Positions 1-11,583 are shown, counted from the first letter of the stretch. The stretch is DNA of 64,000 nucleotides from Oncomelania hupensis (GCA_036898135.1 CM072525.1:51778799-51842798); one strand, 5' to 3'. Notes: generated from the sequence alone by a model not told the origin. Numbers and translations: made by a program.

Positions 1-279
1 AGTACTCTTCTCACATTTCCTTTTGGAGTATAGTACGCTGGCATGCATCACATGGTTGATCTCGCAAATAAACTTGGCGAGCGTTGGCCAGCGATCGTTT
101 GTCTTTCAGTCACCAACTGCCTGGAATGTATTGCTTCTCCCCTCCCCAAAACAAACTTTACTCTTTTAAGACAGCACTGACAATTTTTCTTTTTATAAAA
201 TACATTCTTCCCCACCACCAACTTTAAAAACCAAACTGTAAATGCCACCATATTATACCTAGTTTATTTTTGTCTAATT

Positions 280-334
280 ATTAATATAGTTAATTTATTT
301 GTTTATTTATTTCATTATTTATTGCTTGGCACAA
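280..334. repeat. 55-bp direct repeat, left copy
   Basis: This AT-rich 55-bp block ending in ggcacaat is repeated without visible change at 991-1045. The two copies bracket an LTR. The remaining sequence from 1 to 344 is AT-rich and shows no gene. Confidence 0.9.
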
Positions 335-344
335 TGTTACCAAA

Positions 345-990
345 ATGTTACACTCCGTTTGATGTTGGTGTTTTTCTATCAGTATTTGATTCAGCCCCGA
401 TGCTTGAATTCCTGATAGGTGTGTAACTCAGATTCGTTTATCCACGCAGCCTGCTCACTCAGCAACAAGTCAAAGTCTTCGTATGAAGTTTTCCACTTTT
501 ATTCAGCACACATCAACAACTGCATACAATAGCTCAATCGCTTTTGCACTCTCAACTTTTACTTTCCAACTCACTATCAACAACAACACAACACCTTTGA
601 AACAGTGCGGCACTTATATAGTCTCTTGATACTCCCGAACAATTTAGAACACGGTAGAAACGACGCACTACCACCAATCAAACTAAAGATCGTCATCACT
701 GTTTTACGTCATACAGCCTTCCTTTCCGTCAAAAGAATGTTTTCAAATATCCCGAAACTTCGATCGATAGTAAACAAGCAGATCTAGAGAATTCTCCAAT
801 AATATCGACTAACGAAAATTATCAACGTTATACAAAGCTTCTTTTAACAACAATGCAAACTCAAATCAAAGGTAAATACACTCTATTATTGCATGCTTTG
901 CCAAATAAAACGAACAGATCTATCGCGCGCGCTTCACACATAATATCGTGCGCATTTCACACGCACCATCATGCGCGTTTCAACGTAACA
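345..990 (-). mobile_element. Gypsy A-family LTR (isolated)
   Basis: The LTR begins TGTTACACTCC and ends CAACGTAACA, giving a TGTTAC/GTAACA terminal inverted repeat. It is homologous over its length to the A1 LTR at 61419-62035 and to the truncated A2 LTR from 11584. The bases just left of it (ccaaaa) resemble the start of the A-family internal region. It may therefore be the remnant 5' LTR of an almost fully deleted element rather than a clean solo LTR. No 5-bp target duplication is visible; the flanks are the 55-bp direct repeats. Confidence 0.85.
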
Positions 991-1045
991 ATTAATATAG
1001 TTAATTTATTTGTTTATTTATTTCATTATTTATTGCTTGGCACAA
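991..1045. repeat. 55-bp direct repeat, right copy
   Basis: Second copy of the 280-334 block. It starts at the first base after the LTR. Confidence 0.9.
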
Positions 1046-1084
1046 TTTTGTTCCGATGTTCAGTGAATGCACCTCTTTTTGCAT

Positions 1085-1155
1085 GTATGTGTGTATGTGT
1101 GTGTGTGTGTGTGTGTGTGGGTGTGCGTGTGGGTGTGTGTGTGTGTGTGTGTGTG
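1085..1155. repeat. GT microsatellite
   Basis: Imperfect (GT)n with a few interruptions. Confidence 0.95.
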
Positions 1156-1203
1156 CGGGCAGGACGAAGTACCAATGAACAGATTTTCAACCTCATAATA
1201 ATC

Positions 1204-1243
1204 TGCGAGAAATTACATTACACGGTTAGTGCTTTAGGTCCAG
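1204..1243 (+). repeat. Dispersed 'TTAGGTCCAGCGGACTCT' module, copy 1
   Basis: The sequence attacattaca followed by ttaggtccagcggactct recurs at 14772-14842 and 24265-24320. This copy diverges after cggactct. It precedes a LINE RNase H fragment, so it may be part of a LINE or SINE consensus. Confidence 0.6.
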
Positions 1244-1279
1244 CGGACTCTACGAGAAATTCCCATACACCAACAACAT

Positions 1280-1990
1280 CTATATCATGTGTTTGTAGAC
1301 CAAGAAAGCCATTGACCGAGGAACAAACTACTGCTTCCCTGGCAAGATTGAAGCCCAAGTGGTTTTCAATATTTACGTGTGAATTATATGCAATACTGAT
1401 GGTACTAGAATACATACTCAGCATTCCTTCTAAATTCTTTAATATATTAATTTGTGTTGACTCTAAATCAGTGCTTTAAGCTTTAAAAAAATGGAAATGT
1501 AAAAAGAGAACAGATAATGTTTGAAGTAAAATATCTTATTCATAGTATTAGAATTAGAGGTACTGGAAGTACCTTTTGTTGGATTCCATCACATTTAGGG
1601 ATTTATGGTAATAAAATTTCAGATAAATTGGCCAATAAAGGTGCAATGAAAAGTGAGCATACAGTCTAATTCTAATGTGAATTTAGCTCAAGTTGAATAT
1701 TATTCGTAATTAGAACAACACTTTACTAATATAATACCCAAAGTAAATATTGTTAGTTGTTCCAGAACTATTGCTAGATTAGTATTTATGCTACGCTTGA
1801 ATTCATGGTGTACACAATATTTGAAAAATGTTGCTTGTATATGTGCTTACAACATATATTATTTGATTGTACTGTTTTAACAGCACTGTACAAAGAAAAT
1901 GGAATTATTTTATGAGCACACGACGATAGTCATCTTATATAGTTCGAAGTTACAGGACATCGCGCGTATCATTGTCGGAACAGATTTATT
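1280..1990 (+). pseudogene. LINE RNase H and C-terminal fragment (I/Nimb-like)
   Basis: Conceptual translation gives an RNase H-like block: ELYAILMVLEYI, then CVDSKSVL, then after frameshifts CWIPSHLGIYGN and SDKLANKGA. Such blocks are typical of the RNase H domain encoded after reverse transcriptase in I-superclade LINEs. Further right, RTIARLVFMLRLNSW and CICAYNIYYLI resemble the C-terminal zinc-knuckle segment of the same elements. There are several stops and frameshifts, and no RT or endonuclease is attached. A relative of the C-terminal piece occurs at 63075-63390. Clade assignment is by motif only. Confidence 0.6.
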
Positions 1991-2111
1991 TAAGTTACTA
2001 TAATTAACAATTTATATTTGTTTATTTGTTTCTTTGTTTGTTATGGTTGTCTAAAACCACATTGTTGTGAAAAGACGTTAAATTAAAAAAAAATGAATTG
2101 AATATATAAAG

Positions 2112-2627
2112 ACCATTTGAAAAGACATGACCACCAGTCTACACTCAAAGGTAATGCTGCTGCGCTCCCATCTCCATCTTCCAATACGCTTGCGAAACAT
2201 GGACCCTCACAACAGACCTACAACGAAGAATTCAAAGCTTGAAGATAAGGTACTACAGAAGTCTTCTGGGCATTTATATACCAAGCAAATCACCAACGAC
2301 AACGTCCGAAAGACCATCACACAAGCCATCAGACAAAACGATGCATGCTCACAGTGGTAAATAAACGGAAACTCCGATGGTTTGGCCACGTCACTTTAGC
2401 ATCGGGCCTTGCAAAGACCATCCTGCAAGGCACAGTGCAAGGAGGCAGAAGAAAAGGGAGACCGAAAATGTGATTGGGAGACAACATTCGAGAATGGACT
2501 GGCTTGAAACTGAGCGAAGCCATGAGGATTGCTGAGGACAGAAAAAGATGGAGTACGCTGGTTAAACAATCAGTGGTGCCCCACAGATCTTTGAGTTACG
2601 GGACAGGATAGGAATGGGAAAGGATAG
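2112..2627 (+). mobile_element. RTE-clade LINE, 5'-truncated 3' end
   Basis: Homologous, with frameshifts, to the last part of the RTE ORF at 46127-46576 (LHSKVMLLRS, RKLRWFGHVT, then the 3' UTR). It ends in a degenerate GGATAGGAATGGGAAAGGATAG tail, matching the pentanucleotide-type tail of the other RTE copies. It is too short to encode RT. Confidence 0.8.
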
Positions 2628-2670
2628 ATGTGTGTGTGTGAGCATGCGTGTAGGTATACAGTATGCCCTA

Positions 2671-3858
2671 TCTTATCCTATCCTATCCCATAACTCGAAG
2701 GTCGTAGGGGCACCACAGATGATCGTTTAACCAGCGTACTCCATCTTTCCCTGTCCTCAGCAACCCTGATTGTTTCGCTCGGTGTCAAACCAGTCCATTC
2801 TCGAATGTTGTCCTCCAACCTCTTTTTCGGTCTCCCTCTTCTTCTACTTCCTTGCACTGTGCCTTGCAGGATGGTCTTTGCAAGACCTGATGATCTGGTG
2901 ATGTGGCCATACCATCGGAGTTTACGTTTTTTCTCCACTATTAGCAGGTCATCGTGTTGTCCAATGGCTTGTGGGATGGTCTGTCGGACTTCGTCGTAGG
3001 TGATCTGATGGGTATAGGAAATGCTCAGAAGTCTTCTAAAGCACCTCATCTCCATGCTTTGTATTCTTCGTTGGAGATCTGCTGTGAGGGTTTATGTTTC
3101 GCAAGCTTATAGGAAGATGGAGATGACAAGGGAGCGTAAGCAGCCTTGCCTTGTAACGTAGACTGATGGTCCTGTCGCCAGGGCAGCAGTTGTTTGTGCG
3201 ATCCTAAAGAGGACTTCCTGTCGGGACTCATTGTCTGATACAATGGCTCCTAAATATTTGAAGCTATGCGCTGTTTTGAGGGATTGGCTTTAGACTTTGA
3301 TGTCCGTGTTGATGCCATTGGTGTTGTTGTCATCAGTTTGGTCTTCTCTGCACTTATTTCCATTCCATAGGCTCTGGAGGTGGTGTCAAGCCTCTGTACC
3401 AGCTGTTCAAGGTATCGATCCTCTCCAGCCAATCCATCAATGTCATCCGCAAAACGGAGGTTGGAGATTGCCGTTTCCCCTATGCTGATTGTGCCTTCAT
3501 GGTCTGCAAGGGCATCTGACATGATGCGCTCTAGGAATATGTTGAAGAGTGTTGGAGAGAGTAGGCATCCCTGACGCACACCGATTGTTGTTCTGAACCA
3601 GTTTTTGAGGGCGCTGTTGTGGAGGACTGCACTGGTAGCCTTGTCATACAGGCTTTTGATGACTTCAATAATTTTAGGGCTGATGTTGCACACTCTCATG
3701 GTTGCCCACAGAGCTGCATGCCAGACTCGGTCAAACGCCTTTTTGAAGTCTACGAACACATGATATAGATGTTGTTGGTGCTGTATGTATTTCTCGCAGG
3801 TTATTCTGAGGTTGAAAATCTGTTCAGTGGTACTTCGCCCTGAGCAGAATCCTGCTTG
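2671..3858 (-). mobile_element. RTE-clade LINE, 5'-truncated copy with 12-bp TSD
   Basis: A minus-strand copy from the RT palm to the 3' end, flanked by CAGTATGCCCTA at 2659-2670 and 3859-3870. The 3' end reads as (GATAG)n on the minus strand. The RT part at 3250-3759 contains FKKAFDRVWHAALW, GVRQGCLLSPTLF and FADDIDGLAG, which are RT motifs A, B and C. Frame is then lost, and the C-terminal part resumes at 2678-3055. It lies in the intron or 5' region of the first CUB gene, about 100 bp upstream of its exon. Confidence 0.9.
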
Positions 3859-3962
3859 CAGTATGCCCTACTTACAGTTAACATTACCAAAAAACAAACT
3901 GAAATCATTAATTAAACAATCAATACATTTATTGCAGTTAGTGAATAGCAATTATTTTACAG

Positions 3963-5936
3963 ATTATGATATTTTGACCAAGACGTCATTACCACACTAC
4001 GATATCGACATCAACGACTGTTTGCCGGACATTATGATTGAGATCAATGCTACAGAAGGCGCCGTCATTCATGGTTTTATCAATGCAGACACTTATGAAG
4101 GGGCTCTTCGCTACGTTTTTAAATGCTTTGTTGCGATCTCTGTGAATGGTGGTTTGTTTATAAATACTTACGCCGATCTGCTGTCTTGTGGACCTAGTCG
4201 AAATACCTTAATAGAAGCATACGACAGTGTGGAAGCTTTGCGTGGAACCAATCGAACTTATTTCACCTTGTGGTTATGCCCATCCCTTCTTGTAAAGGAT
4301 TAAAAAAGTAAATATAGAAAGAGATAAATAAACACTAGATAAACAAAACAATACACTATAAAGTTATCAGACAAGAAAGGCAACACCCCTCATACTCTCG
4401 CGCAACGTTCATTTTACATACCCGAGTCCAGTCCAATTAACATTTATACACTTTTACTTAGGAAATAAACAAAGTCCGTAAATCCGTTCATGTTCAATAT
4501 TAGTTCAGATTCAATATTCACCCAGTTACCCAACAATAATCCCCTTCACAAACTATATATCCACACAAATACACGTACAACGAACAGGACAGACAAGTGG
4601 GTCACGTGACAAAGTACTTAGCTATCGTTCTTGTAGCTCTGATCTCCTGTGCTCTCTCAAATCGTCAATCCACTCCTCTGTTCTCTCCTTCTCTCAATCT
4701 GCACCTCCGCCTTCTGACTCTCTAGCTGTCCTGTCTCATCTTCTTCTTTCACCTTCATCTGTTTCTCTTCTCAACTGTCGTTTTCTTCGTCTGCTTTTCC
4801 TCTACCTTACTCAATATCTCATAGCTCCATTCCTTCTCAACACCTCACAGCTCCATTTCTCCTCAGCTGTACTATCAAGACGTAGCTCCTTTTCAGCTAC
4901 ACACAACTGCAGACGCACGACCACCTCCTTCGACAGCTATAGTCAGTCTCCCATTCATTATAATTATTTCTTTCAAGAACTACTGTGTGAGCACAACATA
5001 CGTCACGCGACCACACAGACCCACTACGTACATACAGACACACAAACATAGAACATAGAACAGCACGAGCAACACGAAAACCCATTATCCATGTGTACTC
5101 TAAGCTTAATAATAATTATTAATGACGCTTATTTATAACATTGGTTAGTGTTTTTCATCCAGAATACAAAGACAACATATTCAAATAATATAGAACTTCT
5201 TTCCGTGACACTTCTTCCGTCAGACATGCGGTACTACGGTCCGTTCCTACCCAAATCAAGTTTTTTCCCTACAGGAACGAACACGCTTTATCTGGCATTT
5301 TACACGTATTCAGAGGAACTCAGTGACTTCAATGTCTATGTTTTTGCTAAATCCAAAAGCGATCGTCAACTGTTGCAAATTGCTTTTCCTCACAACGCCT
5401 CTGGCTTGGTGGCAACACCAGGATTTTTTCAAAACTTGGCTTATCCCACATTTTTTATCGCGTCTTGCACACTAGACTTACCGGACAATAGTGTCGTTAT
5501 GACTAGTTTCTCTAAGTTTGATTTGCTAGACGAATCTATGCGATTCAATGCAGTGGGAATCAGAAGTCTGGTTTGTAGTGATTATCTTGAACTATATTCA
5601 TACGTTGATTCGACCAGGCGTGACTTACTATGGCAAAAGTGCGGGGCTCAAAGTATAGCAGCAACAGTCTACAACACGTCCTTAATGTTACAGTTTAAGA
5701 CGGATGATAGAGGACACTACTCTGGTTTTAAGATGTTATATTCATTTCATGACCACTCAAGAAGACCACATCAATATGTCAGTGGTCAGTTCGACTGTAC
5801 AAATAACTACGATACATTCCGACAACATCTTGACTGCAATTTGAAACAGGAATGTGAAAGGCATGAAGATGAGGACGGGTGTTTTCAGAGAAACAGCAGC
5901 TCCCATGTGTGCCCATCGGACACATTTATAGTTCAG
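3963..5936 (+). pseudogene. CUB-LDLa exon, paralogue 1, split by a solo LTR
   Basis: The exon opens after the acceptor ttttacag and closes at GTTCAG|GTAACT. Coding runs 3963-4290 and 5216-5936; between them are a 920-bp LTR and its duplicated CTTCT. Removing the insertion restores one frame with no stop, so the break is the only visible lesion. The product matches the 25459-26501 exon along its length. It has an N-terminal CUB-like region, then a CUB domain (GLVATPGFFQNLAYPTFF, C...CTLDLPDNSVV, DYLELY, CG, F...GFKMLYSF) and an LDLa-like module (FDC...FRQHLDCN...ECERHEDEDGC). Extracellular and secreted or membrane-anchored recognition proteins have this make-up. The matching lectin exon lies at 13132. 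As it stands the locus probably cannot make full-length protein unless the LTR is spliced out. Confidence 0.85.
4291..5210. mobile_element. Solo LTR inside a coding exon
   Basis: The LTR starts TGTAAAGGAT, ends TTCCGTGACA, and is flanked by a perfect 5-bp duplication CTTCT (4286-4290 and 5211-5215). Its middle (about 4630-4880) is rich in CT. No ORF of note is present. Ends of the form TGT...CCGTGACA also occur in the C-element LTR and the 2-kb LTRs. The family was not further identified and orientation is unclear. Confidence 0.9.
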
Positions 5937-6054
5937 GTAACTAAGATACTTTCTGTCACGTGGTGAGTTTTTGTGAAGTAACTCGCCTAAGTCTCATTTC
6001 AAGAACAAGTTAAGTATAGACAAAAGTAGTATTGGAAGATAAATGAAAACTCCA

Positions 6055-6445
6055 AAATGCTGGCCGACCTTCACCTTGTAGTCATTGATCCCCACCACTT
6101 TCTCCACTTCGTACGGGCCTTTCCACTGCATCAGCAACTTATTATGATCGGTAGGTAGCAGCACCAGCACTTTGTTGCCAGGTTTGAACTTCCTGTTCAC
6201 AACCCTACGATCATAGTAGTGCTTTCCACAGTCTTGGGACTTCTTCAGGTTTTCTCTGGCTTTCTCGAGAGTCAGCTCCAGCTTCTCCCGTAGCTCAAAC
6301 ACGTACTGGTAGCTGTTCTTCACCTCTGGGGCGTCTACTTCCTTCGTCCTCAGTTCTTTCAGGATGTGCATCGGCCCTCGGATGGTTCTTCCGTACAACA
6401 GCTCGAACGGAGAAAAGCCGGTGGACTCCTGCGGTACTTCTCTGT
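6055..6445 (-). pseudogene. Gypsy A2 integrase C-terminal part
   Basis: Minus-strand coding for the integrase C-terminal region ([49 protein letters not shown]). It is nearly identical to the A1 product encoded around 50700-51060. It is the downstream half of A2, separated from the rest by the 6443-8470 LTR. The A2 homology stops near 6055, so its RT, RNase H and 3' LTR are absent. Confidence 0.85.
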
Positions 6446-7241
6446 CGCGTCACCCGAGTGGGTTCCGCGACGTTCAGCTCATACAACGAGTGAGGGGATA
6501 GAACTCAAACAAAAAAAACTAACACAAAAGCCAGATGTACAATCACACTCTTTTATTCAACAACAAACACACACACAGGACAATGGGAATCTAAACCACC
6601 CTCAACCCCTCTCTAGACACCCACTCAGTATTTACTGAACAATTACCCCCCCCCCCCCTTGTCTAACCTGAAAAACACCAGATCTGTACACAAACAAAAT
6701 ACCCACAACAATATGCAACAATAGCAATAATCAATTAAACTTCAAATAAATACAATTCTCAACTGAATAAACAAATCAGTGCATCTCAGAAGTCCAATGG
6801 TATTGAATAAGTCAGCTTTGTAGTTTAATAACACAACTTGTAACTTAACTGAGCTCAGAATAAACTATAGTAGTTGATCACTGAAGAGTTGGTATGTGTT
6901 TAGGTGCGTGAATGCGAATCTGTATGTGTGTCTGTGTGGTGTAACTGGGATCCTGAGACCCTGTGGAAAATGCCCGGTCGTCCAAAGTAGCAGGTAAGTC
7001 CCAGCGATGATGGGGGACCACACCCAGCAGCGGCGCCATCGACAACAAAAAGACGTGGCAGTGGTGGTGGCGGCCTGGTAACGTCCGCACCCACGGTGGC
7101 AAAGGCAGAAGTAGAAACAGTAGAGAAAGCAACGGTGGAAATAGAACAACAGAAATCGAAGCCCAATCTGTGGACAAATAAAGAGTCTCACTAGTTCGTC
7201 CACAAAAACTTAAACACCACATAACAGAACGCTTTCCGCCG

Positions 7242-7252
7242 TTCGCCATCTT
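7242..7252 (-). promoter_or_regulatory. YY1-like site in E LTR, copy 1
   Basis: The minus strand reads CAGGTCAAGATGGCGAACGG. The block recurs as CAGGTCAAGATGGCGGACGG at 36541 in the second LTR, while surrounding sequence has diverged. AAGATGGCGGC is the known YY1 core, used in several mammalian retroelement promoters. The ATG could alternatively be a conserved start codon (M-A-N/D-G-G). Confidence 0.45.
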
Positions 7253-7807
7253 GACCTGTTTATACATGCATCTCAATAATAAAATGGAATTCTTAATTCT
7301 ATAATTTATATCTCTTCCATACAACATAGTTGTTTATATAAATATACATAATTATTACAATTGCACTTCCAGTCACACAATCCCGATTCATCTCATCCAC
7401 ACCTCCATCTTCATCACCCCTCTCAACTGTTATAATACATTATCTTCCTTCATTCCTAATTATCTCTATCACGCTATAATACAAACACGCTTCCCTCATA
7501 TTCATCACCTTCATCACCCCTCTCCAACATAGTACATTGTTTGACTTCCTCCACATTCATCACCCCCCCCCCCCCTCTCTCTCTTTAACATGCATACTTC
7601 ATTGTCACCCTTTGTAACCCACTTTGGCAACAACATCAACAATATTAGGCGTTCTACACAAATAAGAAGAAAATCATGGAAAATCATATAAAAATCAATA
7701 AACTACTATTTATCAAAACACATTGCTTCCCCCCTCATTCACCATCATTCATTCACGTACGCAGCCTCGGAATGCATAGCCACTAAGGAAATGAATTACA
7801 GGGTTCA

Positions 7808-7813
7808 ACTTAC
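7808..7813 (-). promoter_or_regulatory. Candidate LTR splice donor, copy 1
   Basis: The minus strand reads ...AAAAG|GTAAGTTGAACCCTGTAAT. The corresponding block in the other E LTR reads ACG|GTGAGTGAACCCTGTAAT at 35963. Conservation of a strong 5' splice site in both copies suggests spliced LTR transcripts. Confidence 0.5.
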
Positions 7814-8470
7814 CTTTTAAGTTCTCGGCCTGTGATACACGAATACACGTACACAACACCATACAAACAGTACACCACAGTACAACACCACTGGTTATTA
7901 GTTGAGAGTATCGTTACTGGGCTATTTGCTATGCTATTACTGGAGCATCTCAATACCGACGAAGTACTTGAGCCTTGGAAGGTGTCTAAACGAAGACACA
8001 CAACCTTAGGAAACAACCCTACACTTATTCCTTCCTGAATAAATGGCGATTAGAATCCTTCCATTAGTACCTTTTGGCCATTCTTGTCCCGACGAGGGCA
8101 CAAGACCTTGGATGGTTCGAAACAATGCAACTCTTCCCTTCCAGAAGGACCTATCTCTAACCTGACACACTCTGTCACAAAGTCACCTCTGTCCAACAAG
8201 ACGTCTGCTCGCAAAAGCAACCAAATTGACTCTACCAGCTAAATCTCCTATCCGTACACAGGACAAGGTATCGAGCTTAGTTCAGTATCCCCTTTTTGCA
8301 CTACGCATTATGCTCTATGCGTTAAACACGTGAAAATCATACATACTTATCTCTCATGTGCAATAAAAGAAAACTGCCGATGCACCTATGTACACTGCAT
8401 CACTAGAGATGTGCAACTCTGCACGATATGTAACTATCTCTAGTATGTGCTGAAAACTCGTGTCGTCACA

Positions 8471-8920
8471 TTCTCTGTAGGCGAAAAGTAATGCATTGAT
8501 GTAGCGATGCCATTGTCTGGGCAGCTCGCTGCATAGTTTCTTCAGGGTGGACTTCAGCGTAGCATTAAACTTTTTGACGAGCCCGTTGCACATTGGATGG
8601 TATGGTGTTGTAGTCAAATGCTGGATGCTCAGCAGTCTGTTGACCTTCTTCTTGCAGTCAGAAATGAACTGTGTCCCGAGGTCTGTCAGAATTTCTTCAG
8701 GCACTCCAAGTCTACTGAACATGTCCACCAGTGCCTCTGCCACAGTTTCAGTGTCAATCTTCTTCAGTGGCACTGCTTCTGGGTACCGAGTCGCATAGTC
8801 CACTAAAGCCAGTACCCCCCGATGACCTTCTTCACTCGGATGTTTTATTTCGCCGATTAAGATTAAGGCCACCCTCTTGAAAGCACGGTCGATCAAAGGC
8901 ATTCTTTGCATAGGCACTTT
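8471..8920 (-). pseudogene. Gypsy A2 integrase catalytic core
   Basis: Minus-strand translation covers RVALILIGEI (first catalytic aspartate lost in DLIGEI to ILIGEI), [10 protein letters not shown] (second aspartate) and NGLVKKFNATLK (A1 has LVEKFN, so the glutamate is lost). Two of three D,D-35-E residues are therefore missing and the enzyme would be dead. It continues at 6445 once the E LTR is removed. Confidence 0.85.
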
Positions 8921-8949
8921 AGGGACCCTTCCTCGAGGTATGGTCTTCT

Positions 8950-9956
8950 GGCAAATGTCACATGATCGGCAGAAACGGCTGACGTCCGCATGAAGTCCTG
9001 GTCAGTACAACACCGCCTGGATTCTGTCCGACGACTTCTTGATGACCAGATGACCTCCCATGATGGAGTCGTGAGCTACTTCCATCACTAGGCGCCTTAA
9101 GGGGTAACGGTACCAAGACTTGACGTAGTGGTTTCCCTCCGTTGACCCTCAGGTGCTGGAAGATTCGGTACAGGATCTTGGCCTTCACCTCAAATTAGAC
9201 CTCGACACTGCACTTGGTCACGTGGTCTTGGCCGTTCTTGTACTTGTTTAAAGTGTTATTAGCTTCCTGGAGCTGGATCAGCTTATCTCTGTTCACGATG
9301 GTGGCTTTGGAGCTGTTGGCGACCTTCAGTGGCGTACACGTCTTGTCTCTCTTAGCCTGGGCCCTAGTAGTAACAGCACCGACGATCTCTGGTCGGCAGG
9401 GCTGAACCAGAGTAGCCACATTGTCCCGTAGCAGCTCTGTAAGGTCTCCATCGGGAAATGGCAAAGGATCCTCCTCAGTGACTTCGACGCATTGGGTTGA
9501 GGCAGGATTCCATTCTGAATCGAGGTCGTCGGGTCGTCTCGCGCCGTCGAAATTCCCGATCATCAAATCGTATAGCGGCTTCTTCAAGCAAACCGCTTCT
9601 TCTTCGCCTATGTAGAAAGGGGTGCTGACTTGAATCTTCGCAAATGGCGCTCTCACACATTTGCAGTCGGCCATGAGCGTCCATTTAGAATCGCCAGGGA
9701 ACTGTTCTTTTGCGATAAGGTCTTCTCTGACGATGACCCCACTGCAACCTGAGTCTCTTAGGACAGTCACTTCATGATTTCCGATGCGTACCTTGCAAAC
9801 AGGCATGTTCTGGACGGTCACTGCTGCGCTGGCGACGACGGAGATAGATTTCCCGTTAGCAAGAAGAAGTTGGCCATCAGTCATACACTCTTGCACGTCC
9901 GCAGGAGTAGCTGTGCGCTCGGTCTCACTCGGAAGAATGACGCTCCCGCCGCACAC
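8950..9956 (-). pseudogene. Gypsy A2 protease to integrase zinc finger
   Basis: Carries an aspartic protease-like segment ([17 protein letters not shown], then PLYDLMIGN), a linker, and the degenerate integrase zinc-binding region (GGHL..., CRSCDICQ). There are breaks near 9190 and 8957. No RT lies between the protease and integrase sections, the same arrangement as in A1. The gag region follows immediately at higher coordinates. Confidence 0.85.
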
Positions 9957-9959
9957 TTA

Positions 9960-11097
9960 ATGGTCAGATCTACTGGTTTGCCGTCGATTGAGGAAACGCC
10001 TCTGTCGATTGCCCGCCGCTGCATTGTCCGTATTGCTCTGCTGTCCGCTACTTCTGTTTTGAGGACAGTTAGCAGCTCTGTGGTCTGTAGCGTTGCAGGT
10101 GAAACAGTCTCTTGAATGCCCTTCCCTGGGAGGTGGCGTGGAGTCCGTCTGTCTCTGGCTCGTCTGACTTCCCTGGATCTGTTCCCATGGTTTCCAGTCT
10201 TCTGAAAATGTTTCGTCGCCTTGGGTAGCCCCAGGGTCTTCCCGTGAGCGATGAGATATATTTCAGCAGCCTCAGTCACATCTTTAAGCTTTTGTTATTG
10301 TAAGTGGGTCCTTGTGACAGGCATTTTAGAAATTGTTCCTTCACGATCAGGCCATGAAGACTGTCGTAAGACTTCTTTTCGCCTGATAATTCCACCCACT
10401 TGTGTGACAGGTGCTCCAAAAACTGCTTTTGCGTCTCGTCTGACAAAGGTCGGCATTCACGGAAGCGTTTACGGTAGCCCTTCTCTGTGAAGCTGTAGCA
10501 ATGCAATAGGGCCTCTTTCAAGACGTCATAGTCTTTAGCGTCATCGTTCGACAATCTGGTATAAACTTCCAGTGCTTGCCTCGTCAGAAGCGCACTGAGT
10601 CGAATTGCCCAGTCTTGAGGTTGCCAGTTAGAGCTTTCAGCGAACCTTTCGAATCTCGCCAGATAACTGACAATCTGGTCCTTCCCGTCGACGAACGCTG
10701 GCAATTTTGGAGCCATGTGGTCGCTGATGACTTGTGGCGCATGCTGATTGTTTTGGATACGCGCCAACTCTAGCTGGTACTGACGCTCAGCCTCTAATCG
10801 TCTCTCTTCCATCTCGTCGCGCCGACGCTGGTCATCTCTTTCTTCTTGGCGGCTCTGCGCTTCGAGTTCTCTTTCTTCTTGGCGACATTGTTCTTCTAAT
10901 TCTCCTTCTTCACGCCGTCTCTTCCTTTTCTAGATGCTATTCTTCCTTTTCTAGACGCTTCTGTTCTAATTCTATTTCTTCACGCCGACGTTGCTCTTCG
11001 AGTACTATTGCTTGTATTCTCTCCTGAGACTTGAGTACTCCGTTAGCTGCTTGCCTTTTAGATTCAGTTCAAGTCCCTTTTGCCAGAAGTCAGCCAT
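9960..11097 (-). pseudogene. Gypsy A2 gag
   Basis: The minus-strand start at 11097 matches the A1 gag start (MADFWQKG...). There follows an E/R-rich coiled coil, the capsid-like segment at 10276-10812 (KLPAFVDGKDQIVSYLARFERFAESSNW, YRKRFRECRP), and a zinc-knuckle region. Stops and frameshifts near 10930, 10300 and 9957 break the frame. A1 supplies the open version of the same protein. Confidence 0.85.
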
Positions 11098-11583
11098 CTT
11101 GATACTTTTCTGGAACGTTCTTATCTGTGCTCAACCTTTCTAGATTGTTCTAGAACAGCACGCTTTCTGCAGTAGCGCTGATGCTTGTCACTAGTCGCTT
11201 TCGCTGATGCAGGCCCCGCTGTCCTCGTTGTATGCGATGCCGCACCACGCTGGTGTTGATGTATACGCTCCTGTGCTCAAGTAGACGTGACGTACGCTCG
11301 TCGCTCTCTGTAATACTGACGATGTAGCTCCGAGACTGTCCCTCGACGTAGTCTTGCGTCAACCACGTAGTCCCTGTCTATTGTTCGCTCACGAAGCAAC
11401 TCTTCGGCGACTACACGCCCTTGTCGTCAACCCGAATATATCGGGGATGTAGTCCCAGTATGTTGGCCCCCCCGACGCAACTCGTTGGCGGCTACCCTCG
11501 ATGACTGCCTCTCGTAACTTGACTCGCTTGTTGTAGCAGTTGAACCCTTGGCTATGGCATGGATCCCGGCTTGGCCCCCAAAA

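Larger units (their letters stand above)
6443..8470 (-). mobile_element. 2.0-kb solo LTR (family E), copy 1
   Basis: Read on the minus strand it starts TGTGACGACACGAG and ends GGTGACGCGACA. It is flanked by the 5-bp duplication TTCTC (6438-6442, 8471-8475) within A2 integrase. It is homologous to 35285-37334 in scattered blocks across its length: the start, a ccctcgtcggg block, a splice-donor block, a caagatggcg block and a TTGAATAAAAGAGTGTGATTG polyadenylation block. About 2 kb is very long for a Gypsy LTR. ORFs inside it, such as 6878-7327, are low complexity and have no known domain. Confidence 0.9.

Noticed and set aside
853..1479. 208-codon ORF on the + strand
   Set aside because: It runs through the LTR end, a 55-bp repeat and a GT microsatellite before entering the LINE RNase H fragment. 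It is not one gene.
6878..7327. 149-codon minus-strand ORF in the 2-kb LTR
   Set aside because: Leucine- and proline-rich with no known domain, and not kept open in the second LTR copy, where the frame ends after about 16 codons.
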